A stretch of 64,000 bases of DNA from Copromyces sp. CBS 386.78 (lineage: Eukaryota; Ascomycota; Sordariomycetes; Sordariales; Sordariaceae): NCBI GenBank assembly GCA_030685235.1, contig MU839241.1, forward strand, positions 1 through 64,000, read 5' to 3'. Numbering within the stretch: position 1 is the first letter of the stretch; each line of letters opens with the position of its first letter. The notes under the pieces were generated by a model. The model saw only the letters and a program-made list of their open reading frames with translations, was not told the DNA's origin and did no database searches. Shown here one piece after another: positions 1 to 10,089 of this stretch. A program made the position numbers and the translations under genes.

Positions 1-93
<93 letters not shown>
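1..93. repeat. (TTG)31 microsatellite
   Basis: Thirty-one uninterrupted TTG units open the window and may continue to the left of it. Conceptual translation gives poly-leucine, but the open frame is only a product of the repeat. Confidence 0.97.
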
Positions 94-94
<1 letters not shown>

Positions 95-800
95 CAAGTC
101 CGATGAAAGTGATGACCGATAGTGATAAGCGTGGATTGGTTCCCAACTTCAATGGAAGGGAAGCAGCACAGGGCCTGGTGAATTGGTCCTTTCGGATTGG
201 ATCCTGGAAGCCGCCATTCCTTGTCCCTTCTTTTCACGCACATTTCAGACACTGACGTTAATTTCTTACGGCATCAGGCAAGCAGGAAGGAGTGTATGGG
301 AGTTTGCCCTCTGGAGAATGCGCTTTGCTTGGATGGCGACCGCTGGATATGAAAGGGGCTTTGCAGGAAAGGAATTTTGAGCATCTTTCCTCGCGGATAT
401 TCCATAGCTTTATGCCAATGCTGACAGAAGAACGAAGAAACCGGACGCCTGCCGATGGGTCTTAACACGATGCAAATAAAACACCTTGTATGTACTATTC
501 CGTTCAATACACAAGACCACAAACATTGCCCTGGGACCTGTTCTCTTCACTTCTCTTCTTTGACCTTCACGAAGCAACGACGTTCGTGGCACTCCCGTCT
601 AGTATATAGACTGCCCTCATCTCTGCTTTGGGTCTCCCGTTTACTGTTACCACTACAGTATCAGAGCCCTTTTATCGTTGACTATCCATTTCGTACAAAC
701 AGCAGTCATACCGTCCGCGCAAGCCTCCGGAAGAATTCCAGTCATCAGCTCAACCGACTTCCCCAGCCTCATCAACCGTCAGTGCCACCAGGAAATCAGG
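94..800. other. Intergenic and 5' leader of the gene at 801
   Basis: No supported gene. A TATA-like agtatataga lies at 601-610, about 190 bases before the start codon at 801. Pyrimidine-rich text between them would suit a fungal promoter and leader. Open frames on both strands here show no family pattern. Confidence 0.45.
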
Positions 801-1343
801 ATGTCACAAACCACGGATGCGAGAAGAAAGCCGGCAGAAGAGTGGGCGGCGATGCTTCTGGCGACTGTCAATGATCATGATCAGGAAAGTATAACAGAAG
901 TCCTCCAAGACCTCTCTGAGGAGTCAGCCAAGCGAATCGCCCCAGTATGGAATAGTAATAGCCACAGTATCGCGTGGCGTAGTTATTTTGTCGCTGCCCT
1001 TAAACGCGTTTTAAGGGAGCTACCACCTGCAGATCGGAGCATCAAAGAGTTGAGCAATGACATCGCAGTCCTCAATGCCAGTGCTGCCAATGCCAACACT
1101 TCGACAGCCAGCAAGCCCGTCGACACCCCCTCCACCGATACCCCTATCACCGGCACCAGCGCCACCTTCAAAGTTGACACCCAAGGCGACTACAAAGCCC
1201 GCATCGTTGAAGATTGCACTACCAAGGTCTTTGAGTTCACGCTGAACGGTCCGGCTACCGTCGTGGTCCAGACTGCAGCCACTGGAACTGCTGCTGCCCG
1301 CACTGCCGCTCAGCTGGGCACCCTTTCCCTTTGGAAGGAATAA
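801..1343 (+). CDS. Member 1 of an unnamed tandem protein family (180 aa)
   Basis: Function unknown. ATG 801 is preferred over the upstream frame start because the paralogue at 2619 starts with the same MSQ and aligns from there. Residues about 10-75 form an amphipathic helical segment (EEWAAML, then VTEVLQ-like, then IAWRSYFVAALKRVLRELP). Residues about 90-120 are an Ala/Thr/Pro/Ser linker. Residues about 120-160 form the C-terminal family module: an FKVDTQGDY-like strand, a basic VED-type strand and FTLNGPATVVVQT. No signal peptide or membrane segment is visible. Two adjacent stops (TAA TAG) are followed at once by a strong donor, GTGAGT. It is closest to the N-terminal part of the gene at 2619, so these two look like a recent duplication. 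It could be a DNA- or protein-binding factor, but nothing here shows that. Confidence 0.75.
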   Translation: MSQTTDARRKPAEEWAAMLLATVNDHDQESITEVLQDLSEESAKRIAPVWNSNSHSIAWRSYFVAALKRVLRELPPADRSIKELSNDIAVLNASAANANTSTASKPVDTPSTDTPITGTSATFKVDTQGDYKARIVEDCTTKVFEFTLNGPATVVVQTAATGTAAARTAAQLGTLSLWKE

Positions 1344-1346
1344 TAG

Positions 1347-1442
1347 GTGAGTTCCTATTAGACATGCCACTACGGGCATTCGACCACGCCACCAACGCCA
1401 CTGCCCGGTATAACATCAACTGACAATCATCTTCCTATCTAG
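1347..1442 (+). other. Intron directly after the stop codon (3' UTR intron)
   Basis: GTGAGT donor at 1347, CTGAC-type branch site near 1422 and a pyrimidine-rich tract ending in CTAG at 1442. It begins one codon after the TAA stop. Sibling genes have introns at the matching place, which supports it. Coordinates are inferred from splice consensus only. Confidence 0.6.
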
Positions 1443-2618
1443 GCATCCAAAAGACGTAAACACGCAGATTGTCCTCAACTCGCAGAATGTTCCCAGAGGA
1501 AGGATTGCTGGAGATCTTGAAGATGATGGTGAGTAGGTAGGGATATTAAAGGGTTCAGGCTCATGGACAGTGCCCGGACACTCGGCAAATCCGAGTTGTT
1601 GATAGCGTGTATGGATGTTCCTTCATTGGGAAGGGGTTGAGAATTGAACGGTCTGACATGTTCTATTGCATTTGAGTCGAAAGTGCCCAGTCATTCATTC
1701 ACTGAGATTGGTTTCCTAGAGGTATGCATAGAATGTTATTAGCTTTTAGGCCGTAGAGGTTCCAAATCTCTCCTCTCCCGAAGCTCAATACGTCTAGGAT
1801 GCCGACTCGACGTCTTCGTGGCCTTGACGACATAGAAGCTGGTGGGAAACCCCTACTTAATCCAGATTGCTTTGACGACGAAAGGATGGCTCGCAATGGA
1901 TCAACACGGAATGCCCCAGCTAACTCCAACGCGCCCATTGGATTCCTGGAGACGTCTAAAGATTCGAGTGCTGTTGCTTAGAGGTAGAGGCCGATGGATG
2001 GCTTTGGTAGACATGAATGGCACTTGACAGGCAAGAGGACATGAGCATAGCTCTTTGCTTTTGCGGTCGTTCTATGGGCTCGTGTGAAAGGCAGCAGAAG
2101 AGGAACCGGACTCTTGCATATCTCTATGTGTATGTGGTCTTGGAAAGACAAAAAAGGAAGAACTTGCACGTACGGTCTCGTTGGATAAAGACTTGTGCAA
2201 ACCTTGCCATGGAACAGCTCCTCGTTACAGGTATCTTGCGCCCAGCCGGGCTGGGTCCACTTCCCAGCATCACCCTTCGCTAGTAATGGGTACCTTGGTT
2301 TTCCTCCGCGTTCGTTCGTACCTGGTAGTCTTGTTGCTCCAAGACATCGTCAGCGCAACTTCTCTCGCCTTCCACTCTTTGTCTCTGTGGTCCAAAACCT
2401 TCCTCGAACTCCACGCAGCAACAAGTCCACCGTTACTCATCTTCAGCATATAAGCCTGCCTGGCTCTCTTCCGTTGCGCTCTTCTCTCACCTCAACATCA
2501 CCATACTTTCTTCGACGTTCACCGTCTACCGCCAATAACCCGTCCTCATCATTCTCTTCACCAAATACCAGCTCTACCGGCTCACTCAGTCTTATCACCA
2601 GCGTTACAGGCCTTCAGA
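1443..2618. other. Intergenic region with the promoter of the gene at 2619
   Basis: No supported gene. A good TATA element (catataagc, 2447-2455) lies about 165 bases before ATG 2619 and is followed by a CT/CA-rich leader typical of fungal 5' UTRs. Confidence 0.5.
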
Positions 2619-3828
2619 ATGTCCCAGAACGCGGCGAACGCAAGAGAGAAGGGTGCCGAGAGATGGGCCACGTTCCTTCTCGACAAGCGCATCAACGACA
2701 AGGAAAGTGTAACCGAAGTCCTCCAACATCTTGCTGAGGCGCATCACAAGCGCGTTGCTCCGGTGTGGGATAGCAACGAGCACAGTATCGCGTGGCGCAA
2801 CTACTTTGTCGCGGCCCTCCAGAAGGTCCTGAGGGAGCTGCCCTCCCAACGTACCAGCACCGAAGAGTTGCACGAGGAGATTGAGCGCTTGAAGGCGGCG
2901 CCAGTTGAAGCTGCCGCAACCCAAGCTGGCAACGATGATGCCGTCGCGCTTCCCAAGGGCGATGATGATGCCAACGATGATGCCGGCAAAAATTCCACAG
3001 AGGAAGCCAGCCAGCCTCTCGATACATCTACCACCGAGACCATTACCTCCACCTCCACGAGCACCCGTCGCCTTCTCTCCACCACCACCACCACCACCGA
3101 GACCGGCATCAAAATCGACACCCAAGGCGAATGCAGAGCCCGCGTCATGGAGGACAGTACCATCGAGTTGCGGTTGAGCGGCCCAGCTACGGTTACATAC
3201 CGGCCGGCTGTGACTACTACCTCCGGAACTGGAACCGCTCATACTGTTATCGCCGCTGCTGTTGCCGCTGCTGCTGCCGCCCGTGGAATTCCCTTTGTGC
3301 CTGAGGGCCAAGTCCACGAGACTACAACTACTACTGAAGAGACTGTGGAAGAGCTTGTGGGATCTTCCTCTGGAAGTGATGCCAGCGATGGCACTTCAAC
3401 CGTCCGCGACACTCCGTCTGGCAGTGATGCCAGCGATGACACTTCCACCGTCCGTGACATGGACACTCCCTCTGAAGACACTTTGTCAGATTCTGAGTCT
3501 TCAGATCAGACCCAAGTTCATACCCCTGCAGTTACTGGAACTGCTGCCGCCCAGGCCCGTTCGCCTACCACTGGAACTGCTACCATCGGTGATACTTCTG
3601 TTGTCTATGGCACCCCCTCTGACATGGAGTCCCAGACCCAAACTCATACCTCCGGAACTGCGACCCCTGGAACCGCTGCCGCCCATCACACTTCGGCTGG
3701 AACTACTACCCCTGGAGTTGCTGTCGCCCGTGGCACTCCCTCTCAGTCTCGGGCCCAGGTCCATACCTCTGAGACTCCTAAGACCTGTTCGGTTGCACGT
3801 TAGTACGTTCCCAGGTTAAGATTTTGTA

Positions 3829-4482
3829 CCATAGCGGGAAAATCCCCAGGGCAACAAGCCTTGAAGGGAGTTTCAATGCTTGGAGTTTGATAAGCCTTGT
3901 TAATTTGATAAGCCTTGTTAATTTGATAAGCGTTGTCGCCTAGGGGAGGCTTTTGATTGGTCGAATTCGGGTCCGCTATAAAACGGCCGCTAAAGATCCT
4001 AAAATTCTACAACCCCAAACTGACGATGGTTCTTTCCCGAAGAGAAACGCTACTACCCTATATTAAAGGAAAAAACGAAGCCCTTCTTTAATTAATTGGG
4101 CCAGTGGCTCAATGGTTTTTGTCGTCGCTCTCTTTCTTAGGATCGCTAGTTCGATTCTAGATGGCGATAGTTTTTTTCGCGCGAAAAGTTTCGCGCAGAA
4201 GTGTGAATGCCCTCATCCGGACTTTGAAGCCAAAGCCCGACTACCTAAAAGATTACTATAATAACCACTAATTAAAGACCCTTATAATGGCCTTTAGAAG
4301 GTCTTTATAGGGGTCTTGAGCTTTTTTTTTCTACCTACTTAAATCTGACCAATTAGAGGCCTTCCTCAGACTATAAGGATGGTTTTGGCAGTAAGGCTTG
4401 TCCAGTTATCTTGCCTAATATTTGAACCAAGCCTTGAGGGCCCCCCTCAAGCCTTGTAAGCTTCCTTATAGTACCGCTACGG
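3829..4482. mobile_element. TA-flanked MITE carrying a tRNA-like unit, copy 1
   Basis: 654 bp with ends CCATAGCGGGAAA and, reverse complemented, CCGTAGCGGTACT. TA target duplications lie at 3827-3828 and 4483-4484. The related MITE at 28212 has the uninterrupted site (attttg-TA-tgtagg at 28252-28265), which fixes both borders to the base. Near the ends are several CAAGCCTTG subterminal repeats. The centre contains the tRNA-like unit at 4098-4177 and a GC palindrome. It is non-coding. TA duplications fit Tc1/mariner, or a CACTA-like group with 2-bp duplications. Confidence 0.88.
4098..4177 (+). ncRNA. tRNA-like Pol III unit inside MITE copy 1
   Basis: TGGCTCAATGG (4105-4115) fits the Pol III A box and AGTTCGATTCT (4148-4158) nearly fits the B box, at tRNA-like spacing. 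A T7 run (4171-4177) follows, as expected for a Pol III terminator, then a palindrome cgcgcgaaa/tttcgcgc. No convincing acceptor stem closes, so it is not a working tRNA. It resembles a SINE head. Transcription is inferred. Confidence 0.5.
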
Positions 4483-6086
4483 TATGTAGGACGTACTAAC
4501 GCACTACTGCGATTTTTCGTGTTCGGCTTAAAAACCTTATTTTTTATGTATACCCTGCAACCACCTGCAACCACCTGCACCTACCCCAAATCCTTAATCT
4601 GACTAATTAGAAGGCTAGAATCTTCGAAATCCTTAACCGTAGTTTTTGACGTACTACGTTTTAAAATTGAGACGTAGTGCGTTAAGGATTGCGGTTAATT
4701 CGGGGGCGTGGTACGGGTATAAGGCTTAACCCCCTATAAATATAGGGGATAGCCGTTGCAAAATTAATAAGGTAAGGTCTACTATTGAAATGACGATGAG
4801 AAGGATGGCGATGATAAGGATGGTGACGATGAGAAGGATGGTGGTGATGAAAAGGATGGTGGTGATGAAAAGGATGATGGTAATAATGAAAAGGATGGTG
4901 GTGATGATGAAAAGGATGGTAAAGGAGGAAGAAAGAGGAGGAAAGAAGAAAGGTGGAAAGGAAGCCCCCGATTCTAACCTGATGTTAAGCACCTCTTTCT
5001 ATCTTATAGCCAAAGTATTGGCCTACCTTAACGCTGCCTTAATATTGCAGGATTGCAGCTGCGGACCCTGCACGTTAACACGTTTATTTCCTAAAATCCC
5101 TAACGCGGACCCGAACACGTCTCTAGTGCTGCTGCACGTGGCACTCCCTCTGGAACTACCACGGCCCGTGGCACTGGTACCCCCTCTGTTCCTCAGGCCC
5201 AAGTCCAAACCTCTGGAACCGCTGCCGCCCGTGGCAGTGGTACTCCCTCCGAAACTGCAGCCGCCCTCCGTGACACTGGCACCTGGGCCGAGGTGGACAT
5301 AGCGGACATAATAGAGCAGCAAAGGTGGCAAGCTAGTAGTATTCTGAGACAGGCCATGCTGCATGACCCCGGTAGTGCTCGTCCCGAAGAGCTTCCGTCG
5401 GAGGGGAATATGGACGCCACTACCTCTGTGCCTCAGACCCTGCTCGATATCGGTACCTCTAGAACTTCTATTTCTGCCGCCGCCGCCGGTGGTGCTGGTA
5501 CTGGCACTACCTCCGTGTCTGAGACTCTGGTTCTTCCCTTGAGAGCTAGACCTGCTGGTGCTGCTGCCGGTGGTACTGGTACCTCTACTCCATCTGTGGC
5601 TCCAGAGCAGGACCAGGGCAATATCTCTAGGGCTATTACTACCGCGGGTGGCATTCCCTCTGGACCTGCTGCCGCCCAGGTTATTTCTGTGTCTCCGGCC
5701 TAGGTCGATACCTCTGGGACTGCTGGTTCCATGTCCGCCGCCGGTGGTATTAATACTCCCTCTATGGCTGCGGATGAAGGGTATAATTGGGATCCTTTTG
5801 CGGCTCTCGTTGAGGCTGCTGCTGCTGCTCCGCACCTCGCGACTGGTGCTGGTGGTAATGCTCCGGCTGATGAGCACATTACTGCTAATCTAGGGGTACA
5901 GGTAACCGTACCTGCCTGGTACCGTTGAATGTAAGCAAACACCTCATTCCAGAATAACCGTTCAGCTCAGAGTAACGGTTCTTTTCAAAATAACCGTTCA
6001 GCTCAAAGAAACCGTTTCAAGCAAATCCCTAGCCTCTGATTGGTTGGTTTGGTTTGGGAATGGGAGCTCTTGCCTTTTTTATCTAA

Positions 6087-6740
6087 AGGCCTGTTCGTTT
6101 CCGCAGTAGTGGTTTTCCCTTAATTGCCCTCTTAACGCGCATAGTCCGCAGCTGCACTCCTACAACATTAAGGCAGCGTTAAAGTAGGCCAAGACTTTGG
6201 CTGCAAGATAGAAAGAGGTGCTTAACATCGGGGGCTCTCCTCCTTTTTACCTTTCTTCTTTCTTTCTCTTTCTTCCTCCTTTTCATCATCACCACTATCC
6301 TTTTCATCATCACCACCATCCTTTCATCATTACCACCATCCTTTTCATCACCACCATCTTTTCATCATTACCACCACTCTTATCATCGCCATCCTTCTTA
6401 TAGTATTTACGACGGCCATCCCCTATATTTATAAGGGGTTGAATATTATAATTATATTTAACCGTAGTTCTTACCGCACTACAGCTCAAAATCGAGCAGT
6501 CTGGCAGTAAGAACTACTATTAAAGATTTCGAAGATTCTAGCCTTCTAATTGGCTAGATCGAAGATTTGGGGTAAGTACAAGTGGTTACAGGTGGTTGCA
6601 AGGCGTACATGAAAAATAAGAGTTTTTTTGACGAACGCAAAAAGGAGCAGTAGAGCAGTAATGCGTTATATCGTTACTGCGACCCGAATACTGCAAAAAT
6701 CTTAACTGGTTAACTTCTTACAGCGGAAACGAACAGGCCT
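6087..6740. mobile_element. PIF/Harbinger-like MITE, inverted copy
   Basis: Perfect 18-bp inverted repeats AGGCCTGTTCGTTTCCGC, with TAA duplications at 6084-6086 and 6741-6743. The interior is the reverse-orientation relative of the 3781 and 28212 copies: the same gcagctgcactcctacaac block near the left end, the same TTCATCATCACCA microsatellite and the same ttataaggggtt segment. No coding capacity. Confidence 0.88.
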
Positions 6741-6949
6741 TAAGGGTAAGGTAACCAAGCCCTCGGTACTCCCAATACCTAGCTCGTTACTTCCCATTCA
6801 AACCATCACCTTCCCAAGTCTTCGTCACTTCCCTTTCAAACCATCACCTCCCAAGTCTTCGTCACTTCCCTTTCAAACTATTACCTTCCCAAGTCTTCGT
6901 CACCCAATCTTCGTCACCCAATCTTCGTCGCCCACCCAAGTCAAACCAC

Positions 6950-7092
6950 TACTATCGTCATCATCGTCGTCATCATCGTCGTTATCGTCGTCGTCGTCGT
7001 CGTCGTCGCTATAGAAGTTAGTAAACGAAAAATGAGAATACAATCGTACTTATCTGATGATGATGATGATGATAATGATGGTGATGATGGTG
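6950..7092. repeat. TCA/TCG and GAT trinucleotide repeats
   Basis: A (TCA/TCG)n tract at about 6953-7010 and a (GAT)n tract at about 7056-7090, both inside the 5893-7456 element. A similar arrangement of trinucleotide repeats occurs in its relative near 32,100-32,290. Confidence 0.8.
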
Positions 7093-7496
7093 ATAATAAT
7101 GATGAAAAGGATAAAGTTGGGAGAGTTGGGGAGTTGATGGGACTTTGGCATTTTAAAGTTCCCAACCTTGGTTGACGTTATCCTTTTCTCTCCTTCTTTC
7201 TCTCCTTCTTTCTCTCCTTCTTTCTCTCTTTCCTTCTCTCCTTCCTTCTCACCTTCTATCTTTCATCGGCCCTTCCTAAAAGGGTGGTTTCTCCAACTCT
7301 TTTAACTCCCGCCCAACGCACATAGCGCCCCAATTTTCCTCCAGCCAATCAGAGCCCAATAATTCTCTTGGAACGGTTATTCCGAGGTGTACGGTTATTT
7401 TGCAAAGAACCGTTACTCTGAGCTGAACGGATGCCACCGTGTGGTCACGGTTACCCTAAAAAAACTGTTTTCTGAGGGACCAGATTCCCATTAATG

Positions 7497-7733
7497 CACG
7501 ATAGACACGATGGACGCGATTTGGATGGACCTGAGTAGACTGGACCCATTTTGGTACCTACTAGTGTTACCTATAAGCAACTTGACTGCTGCTGCTGCTC
7601 CGCGCCTCGCGACTGGTGCTGGTGGTAATGCTCCGGCTGATGAGCACGATAGACACGATAGACGCGATTTGGATGGACCTGAGTAGACTGGACCCATTTT
7701 GGTACCTACTAGTGTTACCTATAAGCAACTTGA
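7497..7733. repeat. Direct duplication and copied 3' fragment of the split gene
   Basis: About 87 bp starting cacgatagacacgat occurs at 7497-7583 and again at 7645-7733 with one G/A difference at a TG. Between them (about 7588-7644) is a copy of the 3' end of the split family gene (compare 5815-5877: gctgctgctccg, then gatgagcac). It looks like a tandem duplication that carried a piece of that gene. Confidence 0.8.
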
Positions 7734-8489
7734 CATTAGGCCTCTTCTATTTGACTGAATCGATGGAGTTCAATATCATGGTAGTAGTTTCTTTGTACTT
7801 GGCCAATTTCTGGCTGCGATCTCCTGAGAAAACGTTGCTGGGTGAGGATAATGGTGGATAGCGGTAGATAGGGCGAGCAAAAGTGGGTTAGACACTCTGC
7901 AGTATCTCCTTGGTGGCAGTCTTTCTGTGTGTTCTGTTGCTAGGTGCTTATTGAGAAGAAATTGAACTGTCTAATGCAATGACTTTTCCTTGCACTAATA
8001 TTGTGTGCGCCCAATCTTTTGTTTAAGGTACGTTTTATTCGTACCTGCATCAATGATATTGGTTTGAGAACTGCATTGCCACCTTGTAGCCAGCCTCTTC
8101 ACTCTAGACCACGCGTCTCCCGGTCCCCGCTTTGAGAGGCTGGTGAAGAGACGATTCTCTCTGCCTTGGTTGGATCAACTGGTCTGAAATGAAGCTGAAA
8201 GGTTTCTCGACTGGAGTGCAAGTCCTTGTGGAGAACATCCCGTCATATTAGTACCATATCGTCCACTCGAGACAAACCATAACCCGGTCTTCACTAGGAC
8301 AGCTTCCCGGTTCCCCCGAAACCTGTAGCGTCAAAATATTCCACAGTCGAATACAAAAAGCCCGAGATAAACTTCCATTCTTCGTGCTTTTCTTCAAGAG
8401 CCCAGAGTACCTGTACCTACTCCAGATCAACCTCGTCAACACCACTTCTGCCAAACCATCTGTCGGTATCACAACGGCAAGCAAACAAT
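7734..8489. other. Intergenic region upstream of the gene at 8490
   Basis: No supported gene. The last ~100 bases are a CA/CT-rich leader before ATG 8490. I see no repeat or RNA gene. Confidence 0.4.
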
Positions 8490-9149
8490 ATGCCTACCAG
8501 AAACAACGCCAGATCGGCCAAAAGCTTCGCCGCGAAGCTTGTGCAAGACTGCGAGCCGAAAGCCCGCAGTAAGCGGGAGTACGAGCTGACCACCGCCTTG
8601 AACAATTTCGCCACGAAGTACCAGAAGCTCGCGAACGGCATCCATGGTGAGGATTGGCATGCTCGCTTCGTCAAGGCACTCGAGGTCAGCACCATTGCCA
8701 TGAACAATATTTCCAACGTTAACAACTCTGTCAACGCCGCCAACTCTGCCAATGTCAATGGCACTGCCATGGTCAAGGCCAACGGCGCTGCCAACGCCAA
8801 CAGCGCCGCTCTTGCCAACAGCACCGCGATGGTCCTGCGCAGCGCCGTCAACCCCGTCAACCCGGTCAACGCCGCCCACCCCGTCGTTAACATGAAGACC
8901 GAAGACGCCGTCACGACCAACTTCAAAGTCGACGCCAACGGCCCTTCCACAGTCCGAGTCCACAAAGGCACTTCTCCTTCCGGCATGCCGGCGGGCACAG
9001 TTGAGTTTCATCTCAGCGGTCCGGCTACAGTCCAGGTCCACACTGGAACTGCTCCCGCCGGAAGTGCTCCCGCTTTTGTTCATGTGCAGCCTGACGACGG
9101 TTATGGCGACCCCGGCAAGAAGTCTCCTCCGCCTGACATGTACCGTTGA
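8490..9149 (+). CDS. Tandem family member with an Asn/Ala-Val linker (219 aa)
   Basis: Function unknown. ATG 8490 is in good context (caaacaATG). The N-terminal helical region (residues about 1-75: SFAAKLVQDCEPK, then YELTTALNNFATKYQKLA, then WHARFVKALEV) is a shortened version of the sibling domain. Residues about 75-140 are an Asn/Ala/Val linker that recurs in the gene at 10090. The C-terminal module (FKVDANGPSTVRV, then VEFHLSGPATVQVHT) lies at about residues 150-185, followed by a Pro-rich tail ending MYR. No signal peptide. An intron follows the stop (9201-9314). The codons are C-rich at third positions, so the frame is very probably translated. Confidence 0.75.
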   Translation: MPTRNNARSAKSFAAKLVQDCEPKARSKREYELTTALNNFATKYQKLANGIHGEDWHARFVKALEVSTIAMNNISNVNNSVNAANSANVNGTAMVKANGAANANSAALANSTAMVLRSAVNPVNPVNAAHPVVNMKTEDAVTTNFKVDANGPSTVRVHKGTSPSGMPAGTVEFHLSGPATVQVHTGTAPAGSAPAFVHVQPDDGYGDPGKKSPPPDMYR

Positions 9150-9200
9150 TGGCACTGGCTGGAACCAGACACCAGCAGTCTACTAAGCACAGATGAGACC

Positions 9201-9314
9201 GTAAGTCCAGCCCTTTTTTCCTGGATTTTCCCACCTCGACCCAATCGGCAGCCTCAATGGCCATGCGCATAAGCTACCGTATGACCATGACTTGACTGAC
9301 ATGTGTTTCTCTAG
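9201..9314 (+). other. 3' UTR intron
   Basis: GTAAGT donor 51 bases after the stop of the gene at 8490, a CTGAC branch near 9294 and acceptor TTTCTCTAG ending at 9314. This is the same arrangement as in sibling genes. Confidence 0.6.
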
Positions 9315-10089
9315 CGCGGGCCATCTTCGGGCCTTCGGAATCGGGGTGATGGTCGTTCCAACTTGGACTCTGGGAGATAGTAAAGGACCCTGGCGGTAAT
9401 GTACCTACCGATTGAGGGATATCCGGCTGTTTGAGGTCTGAACTTGAGGAAAAAGTGTGGGAACCTAAGAGTGTCTCATCATGGAATTGTGCAAAGGGGT
9501 AACAAGCAAGCTGGGTAGTTGCAAAGCGTGGCCGCATAAAATCCGGACTTAGAATGTAGTAGCAAGCGGTTCTATTGTGGCCCCAAAGAGACTTGTATTT
9601 TCCACTGCAGTCAAACAGATGACCAATGCTAGGGCAATATTTGGGTGGAATTGAACTTGATGTTAGCGACGTCGTAGAGTGAGATAATGTGTGCCTCGTA
9701 CTGCTGGCGGGAAGTTGGCTTCTAGTAGAGGTCGAGCCAATATGGGATGAAAGGAAGAACCAGGGCACTTCTTCGAGACAAGCCCTACCTAGTTGGACGC
9801 GTCATACGTGTCGTGCTCCTGGGGGCAAACTTTGCCCTGTCTCCCAGTGAAGTGAACGGAAAATGCTCTCGCTTGAGGCTGACACTCGTTGACAATGGGG
9901 GTTAACACTTGTTGGCACTCGAGGCTGACACTTCTTGACACTTGTACCCACATATGTCCCTTGAGTCCCAATGCCTCAAGGCACCACTCTTCTCCCTCGT
10001 CACTCCTCAAACTTCGCGTCGCAAATCAGCCAGAATCACTCGACATAACACCTTTCGAGCCCCTCACCAGATCTGAAGGTCTCATCATC
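9315..10089. other. Intergenic region
   Basis: No supported gene; open frames on the minus strand lack any family pattern. Around 9880-9945 there are repeated gacacttgttg/gctgacactc phrases before the leader of the next gene. Confidence 0.4.

Larger units (their letters stand above)
3781..5122. mobile_element. PIF/Harbinger-like MITE with a nested MITE
   Basis: Terminal inverted repeats AGACCTGTTCGG (left) and AGACGTGTTCGG (right, reverse complement), flanked by 3-bp CTA duplications at 3778-3780 and 5123-5125. It is 1,342 bp with, and about 686 bp without, the nested 3829-4482 element. Related copies lie at 28212-28943 (same orientation) and 6087-6740 (opposite). Three-base duplications of T(T/A)A type and short inverted repeats fit PIF/Harbinger MITEs. 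No transposase is present. The right half holds a purine-rich ATGAGAAGGATGG-type microsatellite (about 4788-4940). Confidence 0.8.
2619..5928 (+). pseudogene. Member 2 of the tandem family, split by nested transposons
   Basis: Function unknown. The N-terminal ~100 residues closely match the gene at 801 (IAWRNYFVAALQKVLRELP). Next come an Asp/Ala linker, the family C-terminal module (IKIDTQGE, then LSGPATVT) near residues 165-195, and a long Thr/Ser/Gly/Ala tail of imperfect repeats (T-x-SGT-(A/T)-AARGTPS). The frame appears to stop at 3803, but that stop lies inside a MITE inserted at 3781. Joining 3780 to 5126, which removes the MITE and one CTA duplication, keeps the frame open and resumes the same tail repeats up to TAG 5701-5703. 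That TAG sits where a CAG would fit the repeat (PAQV pattern), so it is probably a C to T change. The same frame then runs to TGA 5926-5928, whose last codons may belong to another element starting at 5893. It is broken today; the pre-insertion gene coded for roughly 580-650 residues. Confidence 0.75.
5893..7456. mobile_element. TA-flanked element with GGGG termini, copy 1 (contains a MITE)
   Basis: Left end GGGGTACAGGTAACCGT and right end (reverse complement) GGGTAACCGTGACC are flanked by TA at 5891-5892 and 7457-7458. Further in, both ends carry inverted copies of text such as GTTCAGCTCAGAGTAACGG. The interior has CTT and TCATCA/TCGTCG microsatellites and repeats of CCAAGTCTTCGTCAC-type text, with the MITE at 6087-6740 nested inside. 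It appears to have hit the 3' end of the split family gene: skipping it, the frame of that gene stays open for about ten more codons. Borders are less certain than for the smaller MITEs. A relative lies at 31770-33707. Confidence 0.5.

Noticed and set aside
1..255. Open frame starting with poly-leucine
   Set aside because: It is only the (TTG)n microsatellite read as codons, has no ATG start and no coding pattern beyond the repeat.
3300..3790. CRISPR-like array from the Thr/Gly/Ala repeats
   Set aside because: The repeats are degenerate codon-level repeats of a protein tail without spacers; the genome is eukaryotic.
4098..4177. Genuine tRNA gene
   Set aside because: A and B boxes are present, but no 7-bp acceptor stem or proper anticodon arm closes in any of the four copies.
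4790..5302. Met/Arg/Lys-rich open frame
   Set aside because: It is the ATGAGAAGGATGG microsatellite inside a MITE; the downstream part is the tail of the split gene in another frame.
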